A stretch of DNA of 54,424 bases from Prevotellaceae bacterium (lineage in GTDB: Bacteria; Bacteroidota; Bacteroidia; Bacteroidales; Bacteroidaceae). Below the pieces are notes generated by a model that was not told where the DNA came from, ran no database searches, and saw nothing but the letters and a program-made list of their open reading frames with translations. The translations under genes and the position numbers were made by a program. Numbering within the stretch: position 1 is the stretch's first letter; each line of letters starts with the position of its first letter. Where the stretch lies: NCBI GenBank assembly GCA_015257125.1, contig JABZKU010000014.1, positions 1-54,424 on the forward strand, read 5' to 3'. Positions 25,834-34,249 of the stretch are shown in pieces.

Positions 25834-27058
25834 TCGTTACGAGTTTATAGAGTTTGTCGCTGGGACGAATTTTCTCTTTCGAGGGAATGGACACGAACAT
25901 GCCCTTGCCGGCTTTCTCGACCGGGCCGTCGTTGCCGTGGATGCTGTCGGCGGTGAGGTAAACCACGCCCGTTGTGGGGCCGATGGCCACCAAACGGTCG
26001 CCTACCTCGATTTCACCGGCTTCAATGAGGAACTCGGCCACGCCCAACTTGGAGAAGTATTTCATGCCCTTGCCGACATACACCTTCTTCTCGGTGGCCG
26101 ACGAACCGTATTTCTCCGTCCATTCGCCGAGTTTACGACCTTGGTAGTATCCGTCCCAAAATCCGCGGTTGAACACGGACGAAAGTCGCTCATCCCACTC
26201 CTTGACGCGCTCTTCGTTGAAGGTGCCTTCCTGCACGGCGCGAATGGCTTCTTTGTAGCACTGCACCACGGTGTAGACGTATTCGGCCGAACGGGCTCGC
26301 CCTTCGATTTTGAAGACCGAAACGCCCGCTTTCATCATCTTGTCGATGAAACCGATCGTTTTCAAGTCCTTCGGGCTCATGATATACTCGTTGTCGATGT
26401 CCAGTTCCACGCCCGTTTCCTTGTCGCGAACGGTGTAGCTGCGTCGGCATTGCTGCATGCATTCGCCGCGGTTGGCCGATCGGCCTTGGTTGTCGAGCGA
26501 AAGATAGCATTTGCCGCTCACGGCCATGCAGAGTGCGCCGTGGCAAAACATCTCGATGCGGATTTTCTCGCCGCTCGGGCCGCAGATGTTCTCGCGGTCG
26601 ATGAAATCGGAAATTTCTTTCACCTGTTCCATCTTCAGTTCGCGCGCCAGCACCACCACATCGGCAAAGGCCGAGTAGAAACGAAGCGCCTCCTCGTTCG
26701 AAATGTTGAGTTGGGTGGAGAGATGCACCTCTTGTCCGATGGTTCGGCAATAGCTGAGCACCGCCACGTCGGCTGCGATGACCGCCGAGATGTGTGCCGC
26801 CTTGGCGGCGTCGCAGATTTCGCGCATCAGGGCAAGGTCTTCTCCGTAGATGATCGTGTTGACCGTGAGATAGCTCTTCACGCCGAGTTCATCGCAGCGC
26901 TGAGCGATCTCGTGGAGGTCTTTGATGGTGAATCGGCTGGCCGAATGCGCGCGCATGTTGAGCGATTCGATGCCGAAATAGATGGAGTCGGCTCCGGCCT
27001 TGAGTGCCGCGGCGAGCGATTCGCGCGAACCCACGGGAGCCATTACTTCATATTGCAT
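25817..27058 (-). CDS. Peptidase U32 family protein (TrhP/YegQ-like tRNA hydroxylation)
   Basis: 413 residues from the ATG at 27058; an ATG at 27079 is also in frame. N-terminal MAPVGSRESLAAALKAGADSIYFG is the U32 barrel start, and the conserved cysteines lie in EMFCHGALCMAVSGKCYLS and NRGECMQQCRRSY. A C-terminal beta domain (VGDRLVAIGPTTGVV) matches the TrhP subgroup rather than RlhA. TrhP contributes to 5-hydroxyuridine in tRNA anticodons with an iron-sulfur cofactor. As first gene of an operon with dusB, it gives the cluster a tRNA-modification theme. Confidence 0.88.
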   Translation of the reverse strand: MQYEVMAPVGSRESLAAALKAGADSIYFGIESLNMRAHSASRFTIKDLHEIAQRCDELGVKSYLTVNTIIYGEDLALMREICDAAKAAHISAVIAADVAVLSYCRTIGQEVHLSTQLNISNEEALRFYSAFADVVVLARELKMEQVKEISDFIDRENICGPSGEKIRIEMFCHGALCMAVSGKCYLSLDNQGRSANRGECMQQCRRSYTVRDKETGVELDIDNEYIMSPKDLKTIGFIDKMMKAGVSVFKIEGRARSAEYVYTVVQCYKEAIRAVQEGTFNEERVKEWDERLSSVFNRGFWDGYYQGRKLGEWTEKYGSSATEKKVYVGKGMKYFSKLGVAEFLIEAGEIEVGDRLVAIGPTTGVVYLTADSIHGNDGPVEKAGKGMFVSIPSKEKIRPSDKLYKLVTNDSGL

Positions 27059-27142
27059 AGTTGTAGGGTCAGTTTGCATTCTTGTTTGCGGGCGGTGGCT
27101 GTTCCGTGTCTCGGAGGCTTTTCGTCGCCCTATGTTATCACG

Positions 27143-27150
27143 CGAAATTA
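27143..27150 (-). promoter_or_regulatory. -7 box of the U32-HAD-ribF-CPBP-dusB operon
   Basis: TAATTTCG on the minus strand, 85 nt upstream of the 27058 start, a TTCG variant box. No clear -33 element. Confidence 0.5.
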
Positions 27151-27490
27151 CTGAATTCTATCGACATACGCGCGTGTACGTGTCCGATTTCTCGCGGGCG
27201 CTATTTCTTGCCTGTTGTGTTTGTCTTTCGATGAAACCGCTATTTTTGTGATGTGCTTTCTTTTGTGCTTCCAAAAGTGGCGGTTTTATCGAGGGATGTG
27301 CACTCGTGGCGTGTTGATGAAAAAAATCGCTTCGCCGACCGAATGATAGAGAGAAAAGTGGGGAGTTTTCGTGTGAAAGTAGCGCACTTTGAGAAGAAAC
27401 CTGTCTGCTTTTCGCGAAAAGGTGTTGCCGATTTCGGCGACCGTGGGAGAAGGGATCGCACCGCAAAAGGAGAGTGTTCCGGTCCTTCGT
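27151..27490. other. Intergenic stretch, nothing recognised
   Basis: Reading frames are short and unconvincing. No hairpin terminator or second promoter is apparent before repeat copy 3. Confidence 0.4.
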
Positions 27491-27819
27491 CCTCGCGCGC
27501 GTACGCATCAGGCGTTTTTTCGTTTTTTGCCTTCACCTCTTCACCTAATGAGGGCAAGTTGTTGTCAATCAGTGAGTAAGCGGTGAAGGTAAGGGGCGAG
27601 AATGTTCACCCTTCACCTGTTTTGGTGAATGTAATATCTTGAAATTTAGTCTTTTACGGTGAAGTTTGGTCGGTTTTTGAGAGCGAAAAGGGTGAAGGAA
27701 ATAAGGGGGTTGCCTTCACACTTAAGTGTTTGATAATGATGTTACTGTGTGCCTTGGGTGAAGAGGTGAAGGCAATTTTCGAAAAACAGCGGATGCGCGC
27801 GTGATGTGTGCGCGTGAGG
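27491..27819. repeat. Palindromic GTGAAGG repeat element, copy 3 (about 329 bp)
   Basis: The left end is CCTCGCGCGCGTACGCATCA, T-rich, then CCTTCACCTCTTCACC. The right end is GGTGAAGAGGTGAAGGC, A-rich, then GATGCGCGCGTG and a terminal CGCGTGAGG. One AT-rich spacer per arm, with further GGTGAAG/CTTCACC motifs inside. Its length is within 1 bp of copy 2. It lies between divergent operons, about 85 bp from the parC -7 box. Confidence 0.8.
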
Positions 27820-27904
27820 AGCGCATCGTGATCCATTCTTTGTGTGTCGGTGTCTCCGGGGCGAAAAATGGGCGGAAAAGGTCGAGCATCGGCCAATAAT
27901 TTTG

Positions 27905-27912
27905 TATCTTTG
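27905..27912 (+). promoter_or_regulatory. -7 box of parC
   Basis: TATCTTTG, 43 nt upstream of the ATG at 27956. No TTTG at -33. Confidence 0.65.
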
Positions 27913-27955
27913 CGAGTCGAGGTATTCACTTCGCATCACACCCAAATTAACGACG

Positions 27956-30754
27956 ATGAGCGACAGCACAAAAGATCCCCGGGACGAGCAAGACGTCCTT
28001 TCCGATACGCCCACGAACACGGCAGCCGATGATTTCGACGCTGAGGCTTCGCCCGAGGCCCACAGCGATTTCGATCCGAAGGGCGGCGGCGACAAGTTAA
28101 ACGTACATCCCCTCACCGGGATGTACCAGAACTGGTTTTTGGACTATGCTTCCTATGTGATTTTGGAGCGCGCCGTTCCGCACCTTTACGACGGTTTGAA
28201 ACCGGTGCAACGCCGCATTCTCCACACGATGAAGCGCATGGACGACGGCCGCTACAACAAGGTGGCGAATATTGCGGGCGAAACGATGAAGTTTCACCCG
28301 CACGGCGACGCGTCGATCGTCGATGCGCTCACGCAAATGGGGCGTCAGAATTTGCTCATCGACTGTCAGGGTTCGTGGGGTAACATCCTTACGGGCGACG
28401 ACGCGGCCGCTCCGCGTTACATCGAAGGCCGACTGACGAAGTTTGCCCTCGATGTGCTGTTCAACCCTAAAACGACGGAGTGGAAACTCTCTTATGACGG
28501 CCGCAATAAGGAACCGGTGGCGTTGCCGGTGAAGTTTCCCTTGCTCTTGGCGCAGGGAGCGGAAGGCATCGCCGTGGGCTTGAGTGCGAAAATCTTGCCT
28601 CACAACTTCGGCGAACTCTGTGATGCGGCCATCGCCTGCCTGCGTGGGGAAGAGTTCAACCTCTTTCCCGACTTCCAAACGGGCGGTCTCATCGACGTGT
28701 CGCGCTACAACGACGGTTTGCGCGGCGGTAGTGTCAAGGTGCGTGCACGGGTGGAAAAACGCGACAGCAAAACCATTGCGATCACCGAATTGCCCTACGG
28801 CAAAACGGTGGACACGCTGTGCGAAAGTATCAAGAAAGCGGCCGACAAAGGACGCATCAAGATCCGACAGATTCAAGACTTCACGGCCGAACAAGTTGAA
28901 ATTCTCATTCATCTCGCTCCCGGTGTGTCGAGCGACAAGACGCTCGATGCGCTCTATGCGTTTACGGATTGCGAAGTAAGCATTTCGCCCAACTGCTGTA
29001 TCATCGACACCGACACGCCGCGTTTTGTGACGGTGAGCGAGGTGCTGCGTACGAATGTGGCGAACACCACCGACCTCCTGCGCCGCGAGTTGGAGATTCG
29101 CCGCGGCGAACTGCTCGAGAGCATGATGTTCGCTTCGTTGGAACGCATCTTCATCGACGAGCGCATCTATAAAGACAAAGCCTATGAGAATGCGCCCGAC
29201 ATCGATGCGGCGTTGCTGCACATCGACGGGCGTCTCGAACCGTTCAAAAAAGATTTCGTGCGCGAAGTTACCCGCGACGACTTGTTGCGCCTGCTCGAAA
29301 TCAAGATGGCGCGCATTTTGAAGTTCAACAAGGCGAAGGCCGACGAACTCATTGCGCGCATCAAGGCCGAACTCGAACAGATCGACTACGATTTGGCACA
29401 CATGACGGAGGTGACGATCGACTGGTTTGAAACCATCAAGGCACGTTACGCCGACGAACACCCACGCCGCACTGAGATTCGCTCGTTCGACACGATCGAA
29501 GCGGCCAAAGTGGTGGAGGCGAACGAGAAACTCTATGTGAATCGCGCCGACGGTTTCATGGGTACTTCGTTGAAGAAGGACGAGTTTGTGGAGAACTGCT
29601 CGAACATCGACGATGTGATCATCTTCTACCGCGACGGAACGTACAAGGTGACGCGTGTGGCGGAGAAAGTGTACATCGGTGAGACCGAACGCTCGAAGGC
29701 CGAGAAGAAGAAAGCCGAGATCGTGCACATCGCCGTGTTCAAGAAAAACGACCAACGTACGATCTACAATGTGGTGTACCGCGACGGTAAAGACGGGGCT
29801 TACTATATCAAGCGCTTCAATGTGACGAGCATCACGCACGACCGCGAATACGATCTCACTCGTGGTGAGAAGGGGTCGAAGATTCAGTATTTCACGGCGA
29901 ACCCGAACGGCGAGGCCGAAGTGATCAAAGTGACGCTGAAGCCGAACCCGAAGTTGCGCCGCATCTTCTTCGACAAGAGTTTCTCGGAGTTGGCGGTGAA
30001 GGGTCGTGCCTCGAAGGGCAATTTGCTCACCCGCTTGGACGTGTTGCGCATCACGCTCAAATCGCACGGCGGTTCGACGCTGGGCGGTCGCAAGGTGTGG
30101 TTCGATCCCGATGTGCAGCGCTTGAACTTTGACGAACGCGGCAACTACCTCGGCGAGTTCCACACGGACGATCTCGTGCTGGTGGTGCTGGACAACGGCG
30201 ATTTCTACACCACGAACTTCGATCCGAATAACCACTACGAATCCACCGGTATCCTGCGCGTGGAGAAGTTCTCGGAAGACAAGGTGTGGACGGCCGTGCT
30301 CTTTGATGCCGACAACGACAACAACCTTTATATTAAGCGCTTCACCTTCGAGCGTGCGGCGCAGACGCGCCACTTGAATTTCATGGGCGATAATCCGGCT
30401 TGTCGCTTTGTGGCGCTCTCCAGTGAGGCGTATCCGCGCTTTGAGGTGACCTATGGTGCGCCCGATGATTTCCGCGAGCCGTTGGTGATCGACGCCGAAG
30501 AGTTCATCGGCGTGAAGAGCTACAAGGCGAAGGGCAAACGTGTGACGACGCTCAACGTGGCGAAGGTGACGGAACTGGAACCGACGCGCTTCCCCGAACC
30601 GAGCGAAGAGGAGACCGAATACAGCGAAGAGGGCAACGATACGCCGGATTCGGGCGCTCCGACCTCGGACGAACCGGTGCAGACGGTGGATCCGCCTTCG
30701 CAAACGGAGGATGATCTGATGGACGACCTGACGGGACAGTTGAAACTCTTTTGA
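27956..30754 (+). CDS. parC: DNA topoisomerase IV subunit A (ParC type)
   Basis: 932 residues from the ATG at 27956. An acidic tail of about 48 residues precedes the breakage-reunion core (YASYVILERAVPHLYDGLKPVQRRILHTM, cut here to NGLKPVQRR-type motif DGLKPVQRRIL). FHPHGDAS and the catalytic Y155 in DAAAPRYIEGRLT follow. After about residue 520 come beta-pinwheel repeats, without the GyrA box (QRRGGKG) that marks gyrase, so topoisomerase IV is the better call. The C-terminal 60 residues are Glu/Asp/Pro-rich. It decatenates replicated chromosomes with ParE, which is not in this window. Confidence 0.85.
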   Translation: MSDSTKDPRDEQDVLSDTPTNTAADDFDAEASPEAHSDFDPKGGGDKLNVHPLTGMYQNWFLDYASYVILERAVPHLYDGLKPVQRRILHTMKRMDDGRYNKVANIAGETMKFHPHGDASIVDALTQMGRQNLLIDCQGSWGNILTGDDAAAPRYIEGRLTKFALDVLFNPKTTEWKLSYDGRNKEPVALPVKFPLLLAQGAEGIAVGLSAKILPHNFGELCDAAIACLRGEEFNLFPDFQTGGLIDVSRYNDGLRGGSVKVRARVEKRDSKTIAITELPYGKTVDTLCESIKKAADKGRIKIRQIQDFTAEQVEILIHLAPGVSSDKTLDALYAFTDCEVSISPNCCIIDTDTPRFVTVSEVLRTNVANTTDLLRRELEIRRGELLESMMFASLERIFIDERIYKDKAYENAPDIDAALLHIDGRLEPFKKDFVREVTRDDLLRLLEIKMARILKFNKAKADELIARIKAELEQIDYDLAHMTEVTIDWFETIKARYADEHPRRTEIRSFDTIEAAKVVEANEKLYVNRADGFMGTSLKKDEFVENCSNIDDVIIFYRDGTYKVTRVAEKVYIGETERSKAEKKKAEIVHIAVFKKNDQRTIYNVVYRDGKDGAYYIKRFNVTSITHDREYDLTRGEKGSKIQYFTANPNGEAEVIKVTLKPNPKLRRIFFDKSFSELAVKGRASKGNLLTRLDVLRITLKSHGGSTLGGRKVWFDPDVQRLNFDERGNYLGEFHTDDLVLVVLDNGDFYTTNFDPNNHYESTGILRVEKFSEDKVWTAVLFDADNDNNLYIKRFTFERAAQTRHLNFMGDNPACRFVALSSEAYPRFEVTYGAPDDFREPLVIDAEEFIGVKSYKAKGKRVTTLNVAKVTELEPTRFPEPSEEETEYSEEGNDTPDSGAPTSDEPVQTVDPPSQTEDDLMDDLTGQLKLF

Positions 30755-30837
30755 CGACGGTCGACGACTGATTGTGTGTACTTGCTGTTTGGGGTAATTG
30801 ATGTTTTGCATTTGGTACCCACTTCAAAAACAATACA

Positions 30838-31563
30838 ATGAACTTACAAGAGATACTTGAACACCGCCGAGCGGTGCGTTATTATGATGCGTCGAAACCC
30901 ATCGACGCCGATCGCGTGAAGGAATGCGTGCGCTTGGCCACCTTGGCGCCCACGAGTTCGAACATGCAGTTGTGGGAGGCTTATCACGTGACGGATCGCG
31001 CCACGATTGACCGCCTCGTGCCCGCCTGCATGGGGCAGTCGGCGGTGAAGACCGCGCAGCAGTTGGTGGTGTTTGTCGTGCGTCCCGACCTGTGGAAGGC
31101 GCATGCCGAAAGCGTGTTGGCCGCCAACGAGGAGAATGTCCGCAAGACCTTCCCGGAAGCGAAGTGGGAAAAGTATGCCGGTCTGCAACAAGCGTATTAT
31201 CGAAAGATCGTTCCTTTCCTCTATTCTCGCTGTTTCGGCGTTTGGGGATTGTGTCGCAAGGTGATAGCGAGCGTGACGGGCTGTTTTCGCCCCATTGTGC
31301 GCCAAGTGACGGAGAGCGATATGCTGGCGGTGCAGCACAAGAGTTGCGCGCTGGCGGTGCAGACCTTTATGTTGGCGATGAGCGAAGTGGGTTACGACAC
31401 TTGTCCGCTCGAAGGTTTCGATTCGGCTCGTGTGAAGAAGGTGCTCGGTTTGCCTTGTGCGGCGCGGGTGAACATGATTGTGTCATGCGGCGTTCGTGAT
31501 GAGGCACGTTTGCTCACTGAGCGCGTGCGTTTGCCCTTCGAAGAACAATATCATCGAATGTGA
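30838..31563 (+). CDS. Nitroreductase family protein
   Basis: 241 residues. The N-terminal FMN-binding signature is EILEHRRAVRYYDASKPI, followed by LATLAPTSSNMQLWE. The C-terminal part has AVQTFMLAMSEVGYDTCPLEGFD and VNMIVSCGVRDE. Family members are FMN-dependent NAD(P)H oxidoreductases acting on quinones, flavins or nitro compounds. A central insertion of about 60 residues (YYRKIVPFLYSRCFGVWGLC) is more hydrophobic than usual. It starts 83 nt after parC; a box with only partial match (TGCATTTG, 30807-30814) precedes it, so its own promoter is uncertain. Confidence 0.88.
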   Translation: MNLQEILEHRRAVRYYDASKPIDADRVKECVRLATLAPTSSNMQLWEAYHVTDRATIDRLVPACMGQSAVKTAQQLVVFVVRPDLWKAHAESVLAANEENVRKTFPEAKWEKYAGLQQAYYRKIVPFLYSRCFGVWGLCRKVIASVTGCFRPIVRQVTESDMLAVQHKSCALAVQTFMLAMSEVGYDTCPLEGFDSARVKKVLGLPCAARVNMIVSCGVRDEARLLTERVRLPFEEQYHRM

Positions 31564-31602
31564 TGGGCGACGTTCCGCTCCGAATCTACGTGCGATAAAA
31601 TG

Positions 31603-31640
31603 ACACTCCCCTCTGTTGCATTGGCAGCAGAGGGGAGTGT
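31603..31640. terminator. Hairpin between convergent nitroreductase and manC
   Basis: Perfect 13-bp arms ACACTCCCCTCTG and CAGAGGGGAGTGT with a 12-nt loop. The flanks are only weakly T-rich, so strength is uncertain. Confidence 0.65.
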
Positions 31641-31660
31641 TGCATTAAGGCGAACTACAA

Positions 31661-32746
31661 TCAAAGGAAGTTTTCGCCGAGTTTCATTTGTACCTCACCG
31701 GCGATGAGACGCGTGCGTGCGGCATCTTCGTTGGGGGTGATGAGGAGCATGTTGTCTTGGAGGGTGACGAGATAGCCGTCGAGTCCGCGAATGACGGCGC
31801 CGAAGCCTTTGGGCAGGCTGACGAGGGTTTGGCGTGTGCCTTGGAAGAGCACCTCGTTGCTGCCAATGGTGGTGTTGCCGTCGACGTTGGCAGGGAGGGT
31901 TTCCTTCATCACCGGCCACGATCCGACGTCTTTCCAACCGAAGGTGCAGGCTTGTACGACCGTGGGGGCGTCGTCATTAAGCACCACGCGGTCGAGGCTG
32001 CAATGCTCGGCGGCGGGATAGCAGTCGGCCAATAGTTGGTTTTCGCTTTCCGCGTTGGGAAGGGGCGCATCAACGGGCGGAAGTCCCGGGATGAGTTGAC
32101 CGATGAGGGGCAACATGGTGCGGGCATTCCACAGGAAAAGGCCGGTGTTCCACAGAAATTCGCCACTCGCCACAAACTGACGGGCGAATTCGAGCGGCGG
32201 TTTCTCTGTGAAGGTTTTGAGAGAGAAGCGTTGGTCGCCGAGATCATCGCCTTTTTGTATATAACCGTAGGCGGTGTTGGGGCTGTGCGCCGCCACGCTC
32301 ATGGCCAAGAAGCTATCGTGGGTGCGAACGTAGTCCAGTCCTTGGGCGATTTCTTGTGCGAAGACTTGTTCGCCGGTGATGAATTGGTCGGCCGGTGTGG
32401 CAACGAAACAAGCTTCGGGATCGCGACGGGCGATGCACCAAGTGGCCCATGCGGCAGCCGGTGCGGTAGAGAGCTGCGTGGGTTCGGCGAGAATATTCTC
32501 CGGAGGAAGCTGTGGAAGCTGTTCGCGAACGGTGTCAACGTATTCGGCGAAGGTGGAAATATAGATGTTTTCGACAGGAAGGAAGGCGGCGAAACGCTCG
32601 AAGGTGAGTTGAAGCAGTGTTTTCCCGATGCCGAAGAAATCGATGAACTGCTTCGGCTTGCGTTCGCGGCTCACCGGCCAGAGACGTTTTCCGACTCCGC
32701 CTGCGAGAAGGATGCAATAATTGTGATTGGTCATAGCAGGAGGCAT
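31661..32746 (-). CDS. manC: Mannose-1-phosphate guanylyltransferase
   Basis: 361 residues from the ATG at 32746; an ATG at 32734 (357 residues) is equally plausible. The nucleotidyltransferase signature is ILLAGGVGKRLWPVSRERKPKQF, followed by ENILAEPTQLSTAPAAAWA, VATPADQFI, FTEKPPLEFA and WNTGLFLWNA, all standard for GDP-mannose pyrophosphorylases. It makes GDP-mannose for polysaccharide or fucose synthesis. The isomerase domain of bifunctional ManC/AlgA is absent, so this is the monofunctional short form. It is a single gene convergent with the nitroreductase. Confidence 0.93.
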   Translation of the reverse strand: MPPAMTNHNYCILLAGGVGKRLWPVSRERKPKQFIDFFGIGKTLLQLTFERFAAFLPVENIYISTFAEYVDTVREQLPQLPPENILAEPTQLSTAPAAAWATWCIARRDPEACFVATPADQFITGEQVFAQEIAQGLDYVRTHDSFLAMSVAAHSPNTAYGYIQKGDDLGDQRFSLKTFTEKPPLEFARQFVASGEFLWNTGLFLWNARTMLPLIGQLIPGLPPVDAPLPNAESENQLLADCYPAAEHCSLDRVVLNDDAPTVVQACTFGWKDVGSWPVMKETLPANVDGNTTIGSNEVLFQGTRQTLVSLPKGFGAVIRGLDGYLVTLQDNMLLITPNEDAARTRLIAGEVQMKLGENFL

Positions 32747-32759
32747 TGTTTTGTAAAGG

Positions 32760-32767
32760 CGAATATA
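32760..32767 (-). promoter_or_regulatory. -7 box of manC
   Basis: TATATTCG on the minus strand, 13 nt upstream of the 32746 start: a TTCG variant with a very short leader. Confidence 0.5.
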
Positions 32768-32857
32768 CAATTTCGCTTTTGATTGAACGAAAGATTTGCG
32801 AGAAATTGCCACTGAGGAGAAGTTTTCGTGCGGAAGGCAAATATTTTTGGTGAGTAA

Positions 32858-32889
32858 TTTGCGTATGCTGCAAAAATGCACTACCTTTG
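32858..32889 (+). promoter_or_regulatory. Promoter of tRNA-Leu
   Basis: TTTG (32858-32861), 20 nt, TACCTTTG (32882-32889): full consensus, about 65 nt before the tRNA. Confidence 0.8.
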
Positions 32890-32953
32890 CAAAAGAATCA
32901 GGTTAAGACCTGCAAGAACGATTTCGCGATTGCTGTTCTTCTCCGTATGATTT

Positions 32954-33035
32954 GCTCCGATGGCGGAATCGGTAGACGCGTCGGTCTCAAACACCGATAG
33001 GGAAACCTGTGCCGGTTCGACCCCGGCTCGGAGTA
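32954..33035 (+). tRNA. tRNA-Leu (CAA)
   Basis: 82 nt with a long variable arm. The acceptor GCTCCGA pairs with TCGGAGT (first pair G-T). The anticodon stem TCGGT/ACCGA closes CTCAAAC, giving anticodon CAA. Discriminator A at 33035; CCA not encoded. Confidence 0.92.
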
Positions 33036-33041
33036 CAAAGC

Positions 33042-33083
33042 AAGCGCTCCACAATCTTCTGATTGTGGAGCGCTTCTTTTGTT
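33042..33083 (+). terminator. Terminator of tRNA-Leu
   Basis: The hairpin AAGCGCTCCACAATC, TTCT, GATTGTGGAGCGCTT is followed by CTTTTGTT. Confidence 0.88.
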
Positions 33084-33164
33084 GTGTCGGTGCCGGAACT
33101 CAATTCGTACCGTTCGTTCAGTTCTCTCTTCTTGTCGTGAGTGTTTTGTTCTCTCGCTGCGAAT

Positions 33165-33208
33165 CGGCAAAAGGAAGGCGCCCACCTCACCAATCGGTGT
33201 GTGGGCGC
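33165..33208 (-). terminator. Terminator after pflA
   Basis: On the minus strand the hairpin GCGCCCAC...GTGGGCGC (15-nt loop) is followed by CTTCCTTTTG. It lies 55 nt past the pflA stop. Confidence 0.65.
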
Positions 33209-33262
33209 TTTCGCTTTGTGGGTGTAGTACCTTGCCGCATTTTGCAGCAAATGCCGGGTGGC

Positions 33263-34015
33263 TTACAAGATTTTGACGCCGGGAAGATGGCGAGCGAAGA
33301 TGTTGTGGGCGTTCTCTTTGCGCTCTTTAGATAGTGGTTCTACGCCTTCGAGCGGGTAGGACAAGCCCATGCTTTCGTATTTGAAGGCGCCCATGGTGTG
33401 GTAGGGAAGCACTTCGACGCGTTCGATAACGGTATAAGGTTTGAGGTATTCGGCCACGGCGTTGAGGCGTTCATCGTCGTCGGTGATGCCCGGAACGACG
33501 ACATGGCGCAACCACACGGGTTTGCCGATCTCTTGGAGGTAGTCCAAGAAACGCGCATTGTGGTCGCGCGTCACGCCGATGTAATCCTTGTGAATAGAGT
33601 CGTCGACCGTTTTCACGTCATAGAGAATGAGGTCGGCTGCAGCCGCGGCACGGCGTGCGGCTTCCGTCCACACAGAACCGGCGGTGTCGAGCGCCGTGTG
33701 AATGCCTTCGGCACGACAGAGGTTGAAGAAGGCTTCGACAAACTCGGCTTGCAGCAAAGGTTCGCCGCCGGTGCAGGTGACGCCGCCCGATTTGATGAAG
33801 TTCTTGTACTTGCGCACTTCGCGAATCAGTTCTTCGGGCGTGAGTTCGTATTTTGTCTTTGCTCCAATCTCCCATGTGTCGGGATTGTGGCAGAATTTGC
33901 AACGCATGGGGCAGCCTTGCAGGAAGGTGACGAAGCGGATGCCGGGGCCGTCTACCGTTCCCATCGATTCGAGGGAATGGATGCGTCCGATGATCGGAGA
34001 ATCGGTGGATGTCAT
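33263..34015 (-). CDS. pflA: Pyruvate formate-lyase-activating enzyme
   Basis: 250 residues from the ATG at 34015; upstream in-frame sequence lacks similarity. The radical-SAM cluster motif is CPMRCKFC (C-x3-C-x2-C), preceded by SMGTVDGPGIRFVTFLQG and followed by GGVTCTGGEPLLQ. It installs the glycyl radical on PflB using S-adenosylmethionine and a [4Fe-4S] cluster. The length matches E. coli PflA (246). It lies 234 nt downstream of pflB on the same strand, with a hairpin between them. Confidence 0.95.
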   Translation of the reverse strand: MTSTDSPIIGRIHSLESMGTVDGPGIRFVTFLQGCPMRCKFCHNPDTWEIGAKTKYELTPEELIREVRKYKNFIKSGGVTCTGGEPLLQAEFVEAFFNLCRAEGIHTALDTAGSVWTEAARRAAAAADLILYDVKTVDDSIHKDYIGVTRDHNARFLDYLQEIGKPVWLRHVVVPGITDDDERLNAVAEYLKPYTVIERVEVLPYHTMGAFKYESMGLSYPLEGVEPLSKERKENAHNIFARHLPGVKIL

Positions 34016-34174
34016 AGAGAATTGTCGTGTTATGTCGAGGTGGAGTAGTGCAGTTGCCGATTGTTTTGTGCTTTCGGCACGCCGTACTTTCGGTGTTTCG
34101 TGCCGTGTGCTTTGCTTGTAGTAAGTGCGAGCAGGATAGTTGTCGGCAACCCGTAGGGGAGGGGATGAGAAAGT

Positions 34175-34219
34175 CAAGACACTCAGGAGCAGCTGTGTAC
34201 TGTTTTCCTGAGTGTCTTG
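34175..34219 (-). terminator. 14-bp perfect hairpin in the pflB-pflA gap
   Basis: Arms CAAGACACTCAGGA and TCCTGAGTGTCTTG with a 17-nt loop, 31 nt past the pflB stop. No strong T run follows on the minus strand, so it is more likely an mRNA 3'-end stabiliser or a partial terminator that lowers pflA expression relative to pflB. Confidence 0.65.
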
Positions 34220-34249
34220 AAGTGTTTATGCGATGATTTCAGCGCCGGT

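Noticed and set aside
28097..30811. 904-codon minus-strand open frame opposite parC
   Set aside because: Shadow frame with the same skewed composition. ParC is complete on the other strand.
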